Shown: positions 12,201 to 21,689 of the stretch, one piece after another
Numbering within the stretch: the first letter of the stretch is position 1
Layout: each line of letters starts with the position of its first letter
Assembly: GCA_003508835.1 (NCBI GenBank)
Contig: PUFA01000182.1
Coordinates: 1,612,001 to 1,676,000 of the forward strand
Length of the DNA stretch: 64,000 nucleotides
Source of the DNA: Eonycteris spelaea
Lineage: Eukaryota > Chordata > Mammalia > Chiroptera > Pteropodidae
Reading direction: 5' to 3'
Notes under the pieces: generated by a model
Database searches by the model: none
The model's input: the letters and a program-made list of their open reading frames with translations, nothing else
Told to the model about the DNA's origin: nothing
Program-made: the position numbers and the translations under genes

Positions 12201-15200
12201 AGTCTAACACCTGATGATCTGAGGTCGGGCTGAAGCGGTGATGCCGGCGCTGGGGAGCGGCTGCAAATACAGGTGAAGCTTCGTTCACTCGCTCCCCCGC
12301 CGCTCACGTCCTGCTGTGTGCCCCGTTCCTAACAGGCCCAGGACTGGTACTGGTCCACGGGCCCGGGGGTTGGGAACCCCTGGTCCAGAGTACTGCCACC
12401 CAGCTGCTGTCCAAACGTCAAGGCGGGGAGGTGCCCTATCGCTCAGCGGCGCAGACGGGGAGGCCTAGGAACGGGGCTGAAACGGCGGGCAACTCCAGGG
12501 CCAGGTGTCTGGGTGCGGCCCTGCCCGCCCTGGGCCTCCGTGTTCCTCATCAGTGAACGGAACAGAGCAAGTGCCTGCTTCTCATTCGTTTTGCAAACAC
12601 GTTAGGTGGGCTCTGGGCAGTGTACAGGGCTGAGGGTCACAGATGGTTTCACGCAGTTCAGAGGGCAACAGGACTTCCTGCTAACCTGGCCAGGCCCTCG
12701 TACCCTGCGACTGGGCCCACACCAGTCTAGGTGTTGCTGAGAGGTAGGGGTGGATGGGGTTCACACCGACAATCCGGGATGTTAAGTGAAGGGGATTAGC
12801 CTCAAGGAAGACTTGCCGGCCCCTGCGGCTGGCAGGGCTGAGGCTGTTTGTCCCAGGAAGTTAGAACTCTCTCGAGACCACAGCGTTTGTAGCAGCCTGA
12901 GCGTCTGGCCGCCCCGCGGACTTGCCAGCTCCTGTGACTGGGTAAGCCTCCGCCTCGGGATAAACGGCATTCACATGACATATAAAACATACATAATCAT
13001 CATGCAAAATAGTATATTAAAACTTATCTATGCTATAGATAAAACGTCCATAATTATATGCATAGTTGTATATGCATAAGGCAGATAAATATACTAATAG
13101 ATATTAATAATATTGCATAGACAAAATAAATGCAATATATATACATATATATATGTGTATGTGTATGTGTAATGAAAACCAACTGTGTTTCTTTGAAAGA
13201 CCCTGACTGATACAAGAGGAAAGGAAGTGAACGATCAAGTAAACAAATACAGGAACAAACAGATGGTCATACTTGCAACAAAGAAAATAGGCAAGAAGGA
13301 GGAAGAGGAGGAGGAAGGTGTGACTACAGGGTAGTCAGGAAAGGCCTCTTTGAGGAGGTGACTTCTGAGGGAGACCTGAAAGCAGAGGTCGGCATCATGG
13401 GAAGACCGGAGAAGGGCACTGGAGACTCAAGGCACCGTGCACGAAGGCCCCGAGGCCGAATCAGCTTGGTGAGCTCCAGGAACAGACCGGAAAGAGGGCA
13501 GAGGGGGAACAGGAGGAGATGGAGGATGTGGGTGCGGAGGGTGGCAGGCCCAGGGGAGGCGCTGTCGTGGCGGTGGGAAGGGGTCGTGAGTCTCGGGCAC
13601 CTGCCCAGAGTGCGATGGATGTTCAGTCAGTGCCCCAAAGCACACTGGAGAACTCCGGAAGCTGAGTCAGCAGGACTCAGGGCTCGCTGGAGAGGAGCCT
13701 GCAGCTTCCTGACAGGGGCCGGGCAGGGATCCACCCTGCCGGTCTACAAGGCCATGGCTTTCGAGGCCAGGCGAGACCTTGTCATTCCCCAAACCCAGGA
13801 AAACCTCAAATTATGCAGAGCTGAAGGCCTGTGAACCGAGTGGGTCTCAGGTGGCTCTCTGTAGAGCTTGCTCTCAGCAATGGGGAATCCACAGAAAAAG
13901 TGGGGCCCCTTAATATGTAAGGCATTCAGTGGCTTTATCCTCCTATAGTGGGTTGACTTTGTGTCCCCCTATCCCCCTAGGTTCAGGTCCTAACCCTCTG
14001 TGCCCAGGAATGAGACCTATTTGGGACTAGGGTCTTTGCAGATGTAATTGATTAAGATGAGACCCTCTATCCAATGAGTGGCGTGCTTATAAGAAGAAGG
14101 AGATTGGGATGCCGACACCCAGAGGGGAAGGCCATGTGAAGAGGGAGGCAGAGACGGGGGTGACGTGTCTCCAAGCCATGGGGCACCAAGGACTGACGGC
14201 CGCCGACACCGGCAGCTGGGAGAGGCAGGGAGGGCCCTCCCGGGTCCTCCAGAGGGAGCAGGACACCTCGCCTCTGGGCTTCTAGCCGCCAGCGCTGTGA
14301 AAGAAGACACTCCATTGTCTTAAGCTGCCCGTTTGTGTGCTTTGCTGTGGCGCCTCCAAAAACTCGTGCAGCCCTCGGAGCGAAACCCCACCTGCCCCCG
14401 GGACCCGCTGGGCGCGTGGCATCTGCGTGCCCTCCAGCCTCGCCACTGGGACCTCCGGTTCTCGCCGGGCATTCCTTACTGAGCGGGTGCTTTAGCGCAT
14501 CCCCGTCCCTCTGCTTAGAGCTCCGCTTCCTGCTTTTAGATATTTTGTTAGGTTTGGGACTACGGCAGGATACAAAGTTACAAATGAACAAAACCCGCAG
14601 CCCCCTGGCTATGAAAGGAAGCTGCTTCTCCTTAGCTACCAGACCCTGGCCAAGCCCTCCTCTGCCTGGTTCTGTTTCCCCTCTCAGTCTTCCTTCAGTC
14701 CCTCGACCCGCTTCTGCTGGCCTCAGGGCCTTTGCAAGTGCTGCTCTCTGCTTGGAACGCTCAGCCTTTACCCCCAGCCTCCTTCTCCACCCTCACAGCT
14801 CCGGTCCGCACCTCCCTGACCCAGTCAGACCCCAGCCGCAGTTTCACGCTGGGTTGTGAGGTTAAAGGGGACGGCCCGGCCCTGTCTTGTTCTCCTCGTG
14901 CCCCCAGCATCTCCCCCAGGGCCTGGCACATGGTGCGATCACTAGAACAAACGTGAGACAGATCATCTCCAGGCTGCCCTCAGCCCGGGCTCCACGGGAA
15001 TCGCAGAAGGGCAGGAAGTGAAGGAAGACACACTGGGCGCCAGCTCCCCCCGGGGGAGGGCTCACGGAGCCGGGAGGAAGGGAACGGCGGGCTGTCTGGC
15101 CCCAGACAGAGGCGCTTATGTCGAGATGCAGCTGGACGTGGCCAAGGAGCTGCACACATCTCTTCCAGAGGAGGAAGACAGAAGCCCTCGCAAAGGCACA

Positions 15201-17899
15201 GCTCACGACCGCGGGCTGCACAGCGACGCCACTATCCTGCAGACACTGAGTTACTGAGAAGGGAGAGGGACCCACTGCAGCTGGGGAAACTCACTTGAAA
15301 TTCGCATCCGCAGCTGGGAGAGGAGCTGTCTTTTAAAACATGGGGGTGGGGAGCGTAGAGAAAAGGAGTTGGAGTGAACAAGATACAAGTGAATAGGGAA
15401 GGCACTGAGGGTACAGTCACCTGGGCGGCCTTCCTCTTTAGGACAGCCCGCCTCAGCCGTCGAGCCCCACACGCCTCATTGGATTCTCACAGCTTCGCGA
15501 GCCAGGGGTGATTGTCGCTATTGTGCAGGTAGGAAACCTGAGGCACAAAGATACTCGAAGAGTTGCCCGGGGTGGCCAAGCCAGCCGGCCGGTTCTCATC
15601 AGACGTCCTCAAAGCCCAGACTTGGAGGCGCTTTGGCCTCAACGAGGCCAGAGCTGGTGGCATCGCAGACGGCCAGAGACCCCTCCGAACCCCAGGGTCA
15701 CCAAGGTCACCCCCCCCCGAGTCCACCTTCTAAACAGGAGAAAACAGACCACCGCCCCCCTCAGGCCAGGAGCAAGGGACAGCTCTCAGAGACAGGTCTC
15801 GTCCATTTCAGATCACTTCCCACTACGTCGGGAGCGCCTTGCTCCAAAATCGATCCTTAAATTTGCCCCAACTGCCGAGTCCGGTGTCAGGAGACCCTAT
15901 ACGGCGATGGCCTCTTTCCCAAAATACTTGTATTCTTGGAGAAAGACTCCTGCAGACGCCGGCGGGGCCAACGAGACATCCTCAGCCTCCCTGAGAACCA
16001 GCATCCCCCGCTATAAAGAACCAGAAGCACAAGTGTAACACGCGGAGGCTGAAGATGACCAGATCCGGAAGAGGGCGACCGGCCCCTCCACATCCCGGCT
16101 TCTGCCTGGACGCGTCCGGCAGGGCGCTGGAGAGCTGGCCCCGGCCCGCTTCGCTCTGGCGCGGGACCGGCCGCTGGAGTCCCCTGCGTGCCCGACGCGT
16201 CAGCCCTGTTCCGCCTTCAGCGGCCCCACCAGCCGAGATTTCTGGAGCTGGAGACGCTTTCTTCAAAGTCTCTTCTGGGGCGAACGGGCTCAGTCTCTTG
16301 CCTACCCCTTCCGGCATGGCTGTGTAACCAACCCTCGTCTCCCGGGAGGGCGGGGGCGGGGGTGGGGGGCCCTTGCACGGAAAGGGGAGGACGATGAGTG
16401 GCGGAATCCGGCCAGCGAATCGGGGGAGCCTGTGCTGAGCGTGCGTCCTCTTACCCAACACCTCCCCGAGGAGATGACAGACAGAGGGACAGACAGACAG
16501 GCAGACAAGGCCCGGGGGCTCACGCGTGTCAGCAGTGGAGGTGCATGGCCTCCTTCCTGTGCAAGTTTTTATTCCTTCCGATGACTGTCACCCATTCCCC
16601 CATATCTATTAAGCGCCAACTGTATACCCGGCTGGCTCTGTCATGCTGGCATACGGCAGTGATCGAACCAAAGGCCCCTGCTCTCCCGGGTTCCATTTTA
16701 GGAGCAGAGGGAACAGACTTTAAAGAAGGTAAGGATATAAAGTATTTAGTGTGGTTGATAGTATGAGTCTCCTACAGCTGCTGTAACCAACAATCACAGA
16801 CTTAGTGGCTTAAAACAACACACGTGTATTCTCTATGATTTTAGAAGCCAGAAGTACGTCTGAAACCAGTTTCACTGGGCTAAAGGCAAGGTGCAAGCAG
16901 GGCCGGTTCTTTCTCAAAGCTCCCAGGAAGCTCTGTCGCCTGCCTTTCCCAGCTGCAGAGGCGCCTGCACCCCTCGTGGCTCCTTCCTCCCGTGACTCCA
17001 ATCTGTTCCTTCCGGCGTCATAGCTCCTGCTTCTGGTAAATCTCCCTCTGCCTCCCTCTTACAAAGGACCGTGTGATGACACTGAGGACCCACCTGGAGA
17101 ATCTAGGGGCACGTCCCCATTTTAAGGTCTTTAACTTGACCATGTTTGTAAAGTGCATTTTGCTACCTAAAGGAACATTCTCAGGTTTCAGGGGTTAGGA
17201 CATGGATACCTTTGGGGGCCGTTATTCAGGAACTGGGGAGGGGTAATAAAGGGACCAAGAGGGACTCTCTGAGTGGGTGGCCTGTGGCCAAAGGTCTGAA
17301 GGAAGAGAGAGAGGCAAGGATGTCTGGGGAGGAACACTCCAGGCAGAGGGAACAAATAGCCAGTGTGAACTTTGAAAGTCAGAGGCAGCTGGGCACAGTG
17401 AAGGAGCCGGAAGGAGCTCCTGGGGCCGGAGGGGCAGGAAGGGGCGGAAAGCGGTCAGGGTGAGCTCACAGAAGCAGGCAGAACCCTTAATTCTCCGTGG
17501 GACAGGCGTTTGCCCCAGGGGTTTAAGCAGGAGTATGACACAGTCCCTCTGGCTGCTGCAGGTAAAAATATGCTATTACCTGGACTCATGGGCACTCAGG
17601 TAAGACTATTGTGATAGTCGATGAGATGGTTTATATGCATGTTTAGAATTCTGAAAATAGGTGAAAATGGGAGCTTTTTTGGTGCTTTGGTGGGGCAGGG
17701 GGTGCGTGGGAATCAATCTTAAATATTTATTATGGGCCGTCTGGTCAGCGGGTGGTCTCCTGCGCACCACTTCGGAGCAGCGCCACCCCAGCAGGGCTGC
17801 CGTGCAGGCCTCGGGGCTGTACCTGGGACGACCTCTGTCCGGCCGTTCTTCCTTCACATCCACGTCTTCCATTCGGAGTGTGGCTTCCGTGGTCCCCAT
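38..17899 (-). CDS. ATCAY: ATCAY, caytaxin (3' end outside the window; one exon frameshifted)
   Basis: Caytaxin is a neuronal BCH-domain (CRAL-TRIO-like fold) scaffold protein. In other mammals it binds kinesin light chains and kidney-type glutaminase, and loss causes Cayman ataxia in humans and the jittery/dystonic phenotypes in rodents. Ten coding exons are visible on the minus strand, with consistent GT/AG sites and phases: 17899-17823, 8962-8904, 8543-8322, 7104-6919, 6640-6538, 6071-5940, 5303-5218, 2324-2226, 1601-1566 and 109-38. They encode residues 1 to about 358 of a protein of about 371; the last exon lies beyond position 1. The start was chosen because [10 protein letters not shown] matches the family. 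The kinesin-binding motif ELEWED (residues 115-120) is complete across the exon 3/4 junction. The BCH domain covers about residues 170-325. Coding exon 7 lacks one base, which throws the last third out of frame. The neighbour upstream, head to head, is ZFR2. Identity is certain; integrity is not. Confidence 0.97.
298..405. repeat. Polypurine low-complexity tract
   Basis: Nearly pure A/G on the plus strand: GGGAGA-type units change to GGAAGGA and then to AAGAAA. It lies inside an ATCAY intron. Such tracts can adopt triplex structures and are error-prone in sequencing. Confidence 0.8.
1566..1601 (-). CDS. ATCAY: ATCAY coding exon 9 (36-base micro-exon)
   Basis: This very short exon encodes [11 protein letters not shown], about residues 322-334, where human has [12 protein letters not shown]. 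It is found by homology plus splice phase: acceptor cccttgcag, donor gtccgt, phase 2 in and out. It is too short to stand out as an open frame. Confidence 0.9.
1905..2045 (+). mobile_element. Old hAT-like DNA transposon fragment
   Basis: The segment resembles the common mammalian repeat that carries 'tgtaaagggcc', 'gcgggcc' and 'aataaaactttattta'. The class is inferred from recall of the consensus; I do not assign a subfamily. Confidence 0.5.
2226..2324 (-). CDS. ATCAY: ATCAY coding exon 8 (end of BCH domain)
   Basis: This 99-base exon encodes [20 protein letters not shown] followed by [13 protein letters not shown], about residues 289-322. Acceptor ctgccag, donor gtaagt; phases fit both sides. 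The exon is intact in its own frame but lies downstream of the exon 7 break. Confidence 0.97.
2325..5217 (-). other. ATCAY intron between coding exons 7 and 8
   Basis: This 2.9-kb intron has no coding exon that I can recognise. A poly(A) tract lies at 2880-2893. A MIR-like segment (gtttcctcacccatgaaatggg) lies at about 4905-5000 in plus orientation. The rest is unremarkable unique or highly decayed sequence. Confidence 0.6.
4900..5005 (+). repeat. MIR SINE fragment
   Basis: It contains the MIR core phrase 'ccttggtttcctcacccatg' followed by 'aaatgggcacaat', typical of the ancient tRNA-derived MIR family found in all mammals. Confidence 0.7.
5218..5303 (-). CDS. ATCAY: ATCAY coding exon 7, one base short (frameshift at about codon 273)
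   Basis: The exon encodes [13 protein letters not shown] and then, in another frame, the expected [15 protein letters not shown]. Entry phase 2 and exit phase 2 require 87 bases, but 86 are present. The missing base maps to the G run at 5265-5267 (plus strand), where one more G restores the family frame. Splice sites are good (acceptor cccacag, donor gtgagg). In the shifted frame no stop appears in the remaining exons of the window, so the product would keep a wrong C-terminal third. This is either a real mutation or a run-length error. Confidence 0.93.
5304..5939 (-). other. ATCAY intron between coding exons 6 and 7
   Basis: Most of this intron (about 5560-5880) is a plus-oriented copy of an interspersed repeat recognisable by 'ttgaagtcctaacccc', 'cagaatgggaca' and 'gcaggtgtaacgagttaa'. 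Related copies are at 13,945 and 21,025. No coding exon is seen. Confidence 0.6.
5560..5880 (+). repeat. Interspersed LTR-like repeat, copy 1 of 3
   Basis: It shares the phrase order 'gaagtcctaacc', 'tttgcagatgtaat' (here diverged), 'ggtgtcct', 'aagctgg' with the copies at 13,945-14,345 and 21,025-21,460. It is probably a retroviral-LTR-type or similar medium-reiteration repeat; I do not name the family. Confidence 0.55.
5940..6071 (-). CDS. ATCAY: ATCAY coding exon 6 (BCH domain core)
   Basis: This 132-base exon encodes about residues 217-260: [20 protein letters not shown] followed by the basic stretch [20 protein letters not shown]. These are hallmark sequences of the BCH fold shared with BNIP2, BNIPL and PRUNE2. 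Acceptor gaccag, donor gtgggt. The frame is intact. Confidence 0.97.
6538..6640 (-). CDS. ATCAY: ATCAY coding exon 5 (BCH domain)
   Basis: This 103-base exon encodes about residues 182-216, running from [18 protein letters not shown] to the sequence [12 protein letters not shown]. Acceptor tccgcag, donor gtgagt; phase 1 in, phase 2 out. The frame is intact. Confidence 0.97.
6641..6918 (-). other. ATCAY intron between coding exons 4 and 5, with an exon-4-derived duplication
   Basis: A short GC-rich intron. Positions 6738-6762 repeat 25 bases of exon 4 (7034-7058) perfectly, with weaker similarity on both sides, so the minus strand here can be read as [11 protein letters not shown]. The copy lacks splice sites of its own. 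'cacccagcgtg' also occurs twice at about 6775-6811. Confidence 0.85.
6738..6762 (-). repeat. 25-bp intronic duplicate of ATCAY exon 4 sequence
   Basis: Positions 6738-6762 and 7034-7058 are identical over 25 bases in the same orientation, 296 bases apart. The exon copy encodes DLFGDGA. Similarity fades beyond the perfect core (5 of the next 9 bases match). Confidence 0.9.
6919..7104 (-). CDS. ATCAY: ATCAY coding exon 4
   Basis: This 186-base exon encodes residues 120-182, including [18 protein letters not shown] and the start of the BCH region ([20 protein letters not shown]). Acceptor cttccag, donor gtgagg, phase 1 in and out. Twenty-five bases of this exon (7034-7058) recur perfectly in the next intron at 6738-6762. 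Confidence 0.97.
7105..8321 (-). other. ATCAY intron between coding exons 3 and 4
   Basis: No coding exon is seen. It holds an L2-like segment (about 7620-7700, 'ctcagatgacacctgcccag') and a reverse-oriented MER20 copy at about 7741-7880. Confidence 0.6.
7741..7880 (-). mobile_element. MER20 (hAT-Charlie MITE), partial
   Basis: The reverse complement carries MER20 phrases, visible on plus as 'ttggggctggatcattctct' and 'ataaccacagatgtcc'. MER20 is a non-autonomous DNA transposon of eutherian age. Confidence 0.75.
8322..8543 (-). CDS. ATCAY: ATCAY coding exon 3 (acidic region and start of kinesin-binding motif)
   Basis: This 222-base exon encodes about residues 46-120. It holds the basic patch AHRKRK, a long Asp/Glu-rich segment (residues about 82-105) and NELEWE, the first part of the ELEWED kinesin-light-chain motif. 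The Asp completing the motif is split over the junction to exon 4. The acceptor is ccctgcag and the donor gtgagc. The frame is intact and very close to human. Confidence 0.97.
8544..8903 (-). other. ATCAY intron between coding exons 2 and 3
   Basis: A 360-base intron with no recognisable repeat or exon. It has a normal donor (gtaagt) and acceptor (ccctgcag). Confidence 0.7.
8904..8962 (-). CDS. ATCAY: ATCAY coding exon 2
   Basis: This 59-base exon encodes [19 protein letters not shown], about residues 27-45. It is flanked by acceptor ccgcag and donor gtaagt. Its phases (2 in, 1 out) fit both neighbours. The frame is intact and the sequence is close to mammalian caytaxin. Confidence 0.95.
9226..9257. 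repeat. (GA)n microsatellite
   Basis: Sixteen uninterrupted AG dinucleotides, preceded by impure GA-rich sequence from about 9180 and a run of eight G at about 9154-9161. Confidence 0.95.
9400..10250 (+). repeat. Decayed LINE-like sequence
   Basis: The 3' part ('aacttttctgcaaatataaaa cttct...') has the character of an old LINE 3' end. No open reading frame remains. The family assignment is a weak inference. Confidence 0.4.
10910..11365 (-). mobile_element. Old L1 3' end, reverse orientation
   Basis: Plus-strand phrases 'cagatgtccatcagtggacg', 'acggttgtgatcccac' and 'tttggggtgacagaaatgtt' are the complement of the L1M 3' region. The element is truncated and carries no coding capacity. Confidence 0.7.
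12156..12382 (+). mobile_element. Non-autonomous DNA-transposon-like repeat with inverted termini (copy A)
   Basis: It starts 'gtggtccccaacctttgtgg' and ends 'gttgggaacccctgg', so the two ends are inverted repeats of one another. A second copy in the opposite orientation lies at 40,565-40,795 in ZFR2. Class inferred; family not named. Confidence 0.65.
13110..13172. repeat. (TA)n/(TG)n low-complexity run
   Basis: 'atatatatacatatatatat' followed by 'gtgtatgtgtatgtgtaatg', at the end of an AT-rich island that contrasts with the GC-rich surroundings. Confidence 0.8.
13325..13420 (-). mobile_element. L2 3' end, reverse orientation
   Basis: 'aggaaaggcctctttgagga' and 'ggtgacttctgagg' are the complement of the L2 3' UTR phrase for 'cctcagagaggccttccctg'. 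Confidence 0.65.
13945..14345 (+). repeat. Interspersed LTR-like repeat, copy 2 of 3
   Basis: Recognisable by 'gggtctttgcagatgtaatt', 'gattaagatgagaccctcta', 'cttataagaagaagg' and an end near 'gtgtgctttgctgtgg'. This is the most complete of the three copies in the window. Confidence 0.6.
14640..14860 (+). mobile_element. L2 3' end
   Basis: 'ggcctcagggcctttgcaag' and 'tgctctctgcttggaacgct' are typical L2 3' UTR phrases. Confidence 0.75.
16750..17225 (+). repeat. Interspersed repeat with 'gctgctgtaaccaacaatc' start
   Basis: It follows the order of a common mammalian repeat ('ctgctgtaaccaa', 'agtggcttaaaacaacacac', 'ccattttaaggtct'). A related copy is at about 32,560-32,890. Family not assigned. 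Confidence 0.5.
17255..17400 (-). mobile_element. L2 3' end, reverse orientation
   Basis: 'acactccaggcagagggaac' is the complement of the L2 phrase 'gttccctctgcctggaatgc'. Confidence 0.6.
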
Positions 17900-17940
17900 G
17901 GGCGCCGGGCGGAGGCGCTGGCTTGAAGAAGGGATGAATT
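17823..17940 (-). CDS. ATCAY: ATCAY coding exon 1 with part of the 5' UTR
   Basis: The ATG is at 17899-17897 and the exon encodes residues 1-26, starting [18 protein letters not shown]. The donor is gtacag directly below 17823 (phase 2). A good acceptor (ctctcctccag) places the exon's 5' edge near 17940, leaving about 41 bases of 5' UTR. Residues 19-24 read RPDRGR where human caytaxin has WQDEDL, so an acidic stretch has become basic. Confidence 0.9.
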
Positions 17941-20094
17941 CTGGAGGAGAGCCATGAGTGGAGGTTTCACTGGACAATCACCGTAATGACAACCCTCCGC
18001 CACTGCAGCTCCGTCTGCAAAGAGCTCCTGTATCCATCGTCTTACCCAATCACGGCCCAGCCCCGCGAGGCTTCCTCACTTCACAGGGGGGAAAACAGAG
18101 GCACAGAGCTAAGAGCACCCACGTGGGTCTGGAGTTCGAACGCACGTGAGAGGCCGAGGCTCCAGCTACAAGCTCTGAAATTCACCCTCCAGCGCTCAGC
18201 ATCCCTCCCTTATACTGGACTTCATCCGGGAAGCCATAAAGCAATTATACTACGGTGTCGATGACTTAAACTGAAGTATACTTCAACTTCCTTACTGGGA
18301 TTAACACTTTCGAATAGGACCTGCTCAACCCCAACCCATCTCTATGGGCTCCGGGACACCTGTCCTGCCTCTTTGTCCCCCCAAAAAGAAGCAGGTCCTG
18401 ACACATTCGTGACCTGAGGGCCAACGGAAGGCCCTCTATGAAAAGAGACTGGGAGTGGAAGTCAGGATCATTATTATTCTCAACCAGCCAATGCCAGTTC
18501 TGTTTTTACCATTCTAGGAGCCGACTGGCGGTGGGGCGGACCTCTCCAGCCTCAGTTTCCCTGCCTGTAAATGATAGAGTTGAGCTAGAAATAATCTCTA
18601 TGATGCCTTTTGGGCATAACATTCCAGGATCTTATGACTCAACTGATAGCACAGGTTCTGTGCTTTTAAACCAGTGGTTTTCCACTGGGGGTGATTCTGC
18701 TCCCCCCGCCAGGGGACACTTGGCATTTAGCTGTCACAACTGGATGCTGCCGGCGGAAAGGGTGGGGGCTAGGGATGCTGCTCAACCCCCTACAGGGCCC
18801 CGGGTATGATCCGGCCCCACACATCTATAGATCTGAGGTTGAGAAACCCTGTTTCAATCTGCAGGTTTCTGAAAGGCCGTCAGGCGTGGGTTTGGCTGTC
18901 ACCACAGAGGCCCTCGGTGTCACCGGATCCTGTCCCCGACAGCTCCTGTGTTCTAAGCCTCTGCCAGCATCTAAGGTCCCGCACCTGCAGCCCCTCGCCA
19001 TTCCCTGCCGTCCCTCTGAAGGGCTGTGCATGGCTAGGTTCGGGTGTGGCATCCGACGTCCCACACTTGGAGGGTGAGTCTGCATTTGGGATTGTGGCTC
19101 AGAGAGAGGAGACCCACAGGGAGCCTGGGACAGGCGAGGGCCAGGCAGGGAGGGGATGGCTATAATTAGAACCCTCCCCACCCCCACACTTCAATGAGAG
19201 TTTCTCATTCGATTCTTGTCACTGTCCTCAATGTCGTCATTCATTCATGGAGAGGGACAGTGAGACGCAGTACGGAAAAAAAAAAAAAAAAAACACAACT
19301 TCCTGACATCACAGGCAACAACCACCACCCAGAACCTTACTAAATTCATTTCCTATCTGAAAGGAGTGGTCCTTGCATCAGCTTTTTTATCCTGGGCTGG
19401 GGGTGATCCAGCCTCCAGGAAGCCCCCTCCCCACGCACACAGCAGAGACCCTGGCGTCCCACACGTAGGCCCTATGACCCTCTAGACGTGGGGTGAGTGG
19501 GCCCCCATGGGCCCTGTCCACTCCAGCTCTCCCATGCCGTCTTCACATAGAAAGGTGGCAGGTAAGGCAAAGGAAGGGGCCGCTGAGAAATCTTCCTTTG
19601 CGCTGTGGTGCTGAATTATCAGCACGTAAGGTTCAAGTTCAGACGGGGAAGGAAGACTCTGTCTCCCACCATCACCCTTCCTCGCCGCGCATCGGCAGGC
19701 CTTTATGTAAGCATTTCTCAAATCCCTTTTTCAGATCCGCTCACGGTGTTACAAACAGGAAAGACACAGAGGTGGGAGGTGGACATTTCGGCCTCTTAGG
19801 GATCGTCCCGGAGAGGCGCTGAGGGGTGTTTATCCGCCTCATTTCCAAACGCGTCCTGAAAACAGTGCGAATCCCTCCTTCCAGGTGAGCGGCGGCATGG
19901 AAGGGGACCTGTGGGGGTGTGTGCCCGCGGAGGGAAAAGCGGATGGCTCCCACCCAAAGACTCCCAGGCCCCGGTTCTCTGCTTCCGCCCCCCGTCAGCC
20001 AGAAGAGGGTTGCCGATGCCCGAGGCACCATTCCGGGCAGGGCGGTGGTGGGCGGGAAGGGAGGTGGACTACCTCGGCGCCGAGCGCTGGTTAC
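17941..20094 (-). other. ATCAY 5' UTR intron
   Basis: The interval between coding exon 1 and the probable first exon. It contains a MIR piece (about 18,530-18,590), a plus-oriented MER20 (18,672-18,858) and a poly(A) run at about 19,276-19,293. No coding exon is seen. Confidence 0.55.
18672..18858 (+). mobile_element. MER20
   Basis: A nearly full-length copy from 'cagtggttttccactggggg' to 'gaggttgagaaaccctg', with 'gtcacaactggatgctgccg' in the middle. Confidence 0.85.
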
Positions 20095-20430
20095 CTCCGC
20101 GGCCTCTACCGGCTACGCTCAGACAAAGGCGAGTCCTGCGCGCGTGCAGCCCGGCATCCCCGGTCCTCCGAGCGCGGTCCCCGGGCCTCAGAGCATCCAC
20201 GGAAGATGCGCGCAGGGGCGGACTCCGCATCCAAGCAAGGTCACCGAGAGCAACGCGGCCGGCGCAGCCCGGCGCTTTTTGTCCGGGGGTGGGGAGCGGC
20301 TTGCGGCTAGCGGTCGGTGCCCTCTCTCTCCGCGGCGGCTGCGTCCGCTGTCATCGTCGCCGCTCGCGCCTCTAAGGTATTTTCGTCTTTCCGGCTCGCA
20401 GCTGGCAGAGGCTCGGCTTCCTTAAGGCGG
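20095..20430 (-). promoter_or_regulatory. ATCAY: ATCAY CpG-rich promoter and probable non-coding exon 1
   Basis: CpG-dense sequence surrounds about 20,040-20,430, in contrast with flanking DNA. On the minus strand a consensus donor (gcggag|gtaacc) sits at 20,095/20,094, which suggests that a 5' UTR exon ends at 20,095. The transcription start is not visible from sequence; somewhere near 20,350-20,430 is likely. Confidence 0.5.
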
Positions 20431-21024
20431 TTAATTACGCCGCTTTTGTGTGCAGGGTGGGTGGGTGGGGGCAGGGCTGACCAAAGAGCACGGCCCCCCG
20501 CCGGAATCCGGGGCTCTCCATTGGCTGGGAGGGGGCATTTCCAAGAGCCTCACCAGCGGCATAAGCGGAAATGAGTTCCTGATGGCGCATCGCAGATTTA
20601 AAAAGAAAACCAGGAGCAAATAAATAAATAAGTGGTGGCGATGGCCGCATTTCTTGATTAAGAGGGAGGGAGGGAACGATGTCCCTGGGACCCCGTTTCG
20701 CGGGTCCCTCAGCGGACCACCTCCTAGTGACTGAGCCCTATGCCAGGATGGGTGCTGGGGAGGCAGATCTTGCACCGAGGGAAGGGCGCTGCGCCGCGCG
20801 GGGGCCCCGCCCTGGAGTCCTCCAGGGGACAGTGGAACGGTGCGGGAGTTAAGACCGGACGCGGGTTTGAACCTGCTGGGCCTCGGTTTCCTCACCCGCG
20901 AAGTGGGAGCGTCGTGTTGGTGTTTCGGCGTTTAGTGCCCGTGCGCTGAGAGCGCTGCGCACAGTGCCCGCGCCCCGGAGAGGCTCCATGCATGTTTCTT
21001 GCTTACTGTTTTTATTTGTAGACC

Positions 21025-21460
21025 TGTAGCAGGTTGAATGGTGCCGCCCCCCCCAATATACGGCCTTGTCATAACCCCTGAAACTTATGAATGTGACCTT
21101 ATTTGGAAAGGGAGAGTTTGCAGATGGAATGAAGGACCTCCGGATGAGATCATCCTGCATGCAGGATGAGCCCTAAATCCAGTGACAGGTGTCTTCATAA
21201 GAGGGGACGGCTGTGTGACAACGAAGGCTGAGGTCAGGGTGATGCATCCACAAGCCAGGGGACACCAAGAATTGCCAGCCGCCACTGGAAGCTGGGAGAG
21301 AGACCTGGAGAGCCTTCTCCCTCACAGCCTCCAGAAGGAGCCAGCCCCACTGACACCTCGATTTCGGACTCCTGGTCCCTCAAAACTGTGAACGAATACA
21401 TTCCTGTGGTTTTCAGCCACAGTTTGTGGCACTTTGTCATGGCAGCCACACGAAACTAAT
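21025..21460 (+). repeat. Interspersed LTR-like repeat, copy 3 of 3
   Basis: 'tgtgaccttatttggaaagg', 'gtcttcataagagg', 'agaattgccagccgccactg' and 'tgtggcactttgtcatggc' give the same order of phrases as copies 1 and 2. Confidence 0.6.
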
Positions 21461-21489
21461 GCCTCTCTCCCCCCGTCTTCATCACCACG

Positions 21490-21685
21490 GTGGTTTTCGC
21501 TTGTTCTATGAACACATCAAGTTCACATTCACTACAGGGCCCTTGCCCGTGCTGTTCCCTCTGCCAGGGACGCTCTTCCCCCAGATGTTCGCCTTATTTA
21601 GCTGTCACTCTGAAGTCATCTCAGAGAGGCTTCCCCTATCACCCTCCTTCCCATTGCCCAGTCTGATTTCTTTTTAGCATATGTA
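21490..21685 (+). mobile_element. L2 3' end
   Basis: 'cccgtgctgttccctctgcc', 'gctcttcccccagatgttcg' and 'tcagagaggcttcccctatc' are canonical L2 3' UTR phrases. Confidence 0.8.
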
Positions 21686-21689
21686 TCTA

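Larger units (their letters stand above)
8963..17822 (-). other. Large ATCAY intron 1 of the coding region (8.9 kb)
   Basis: No coding exon is recognised. In order it holds a (GA)n array, old LINE debris (about 9,400-10,250), a reverse L1 3' piece (about 10,910-11,365), a 'ccaacctttgtggcaccagg' DNA repeat (12,156-12,382), an AT-rich stretch with (TA)/(TG) runs (about 13,000-13,180), a reverse L2 piece, LTR-like copy 2, a plus L2 piece, a MIR/L2 piece (about 15,470-15,570) and a further decayed repeat at about 16,750-17,225. Confidence 0.6.
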
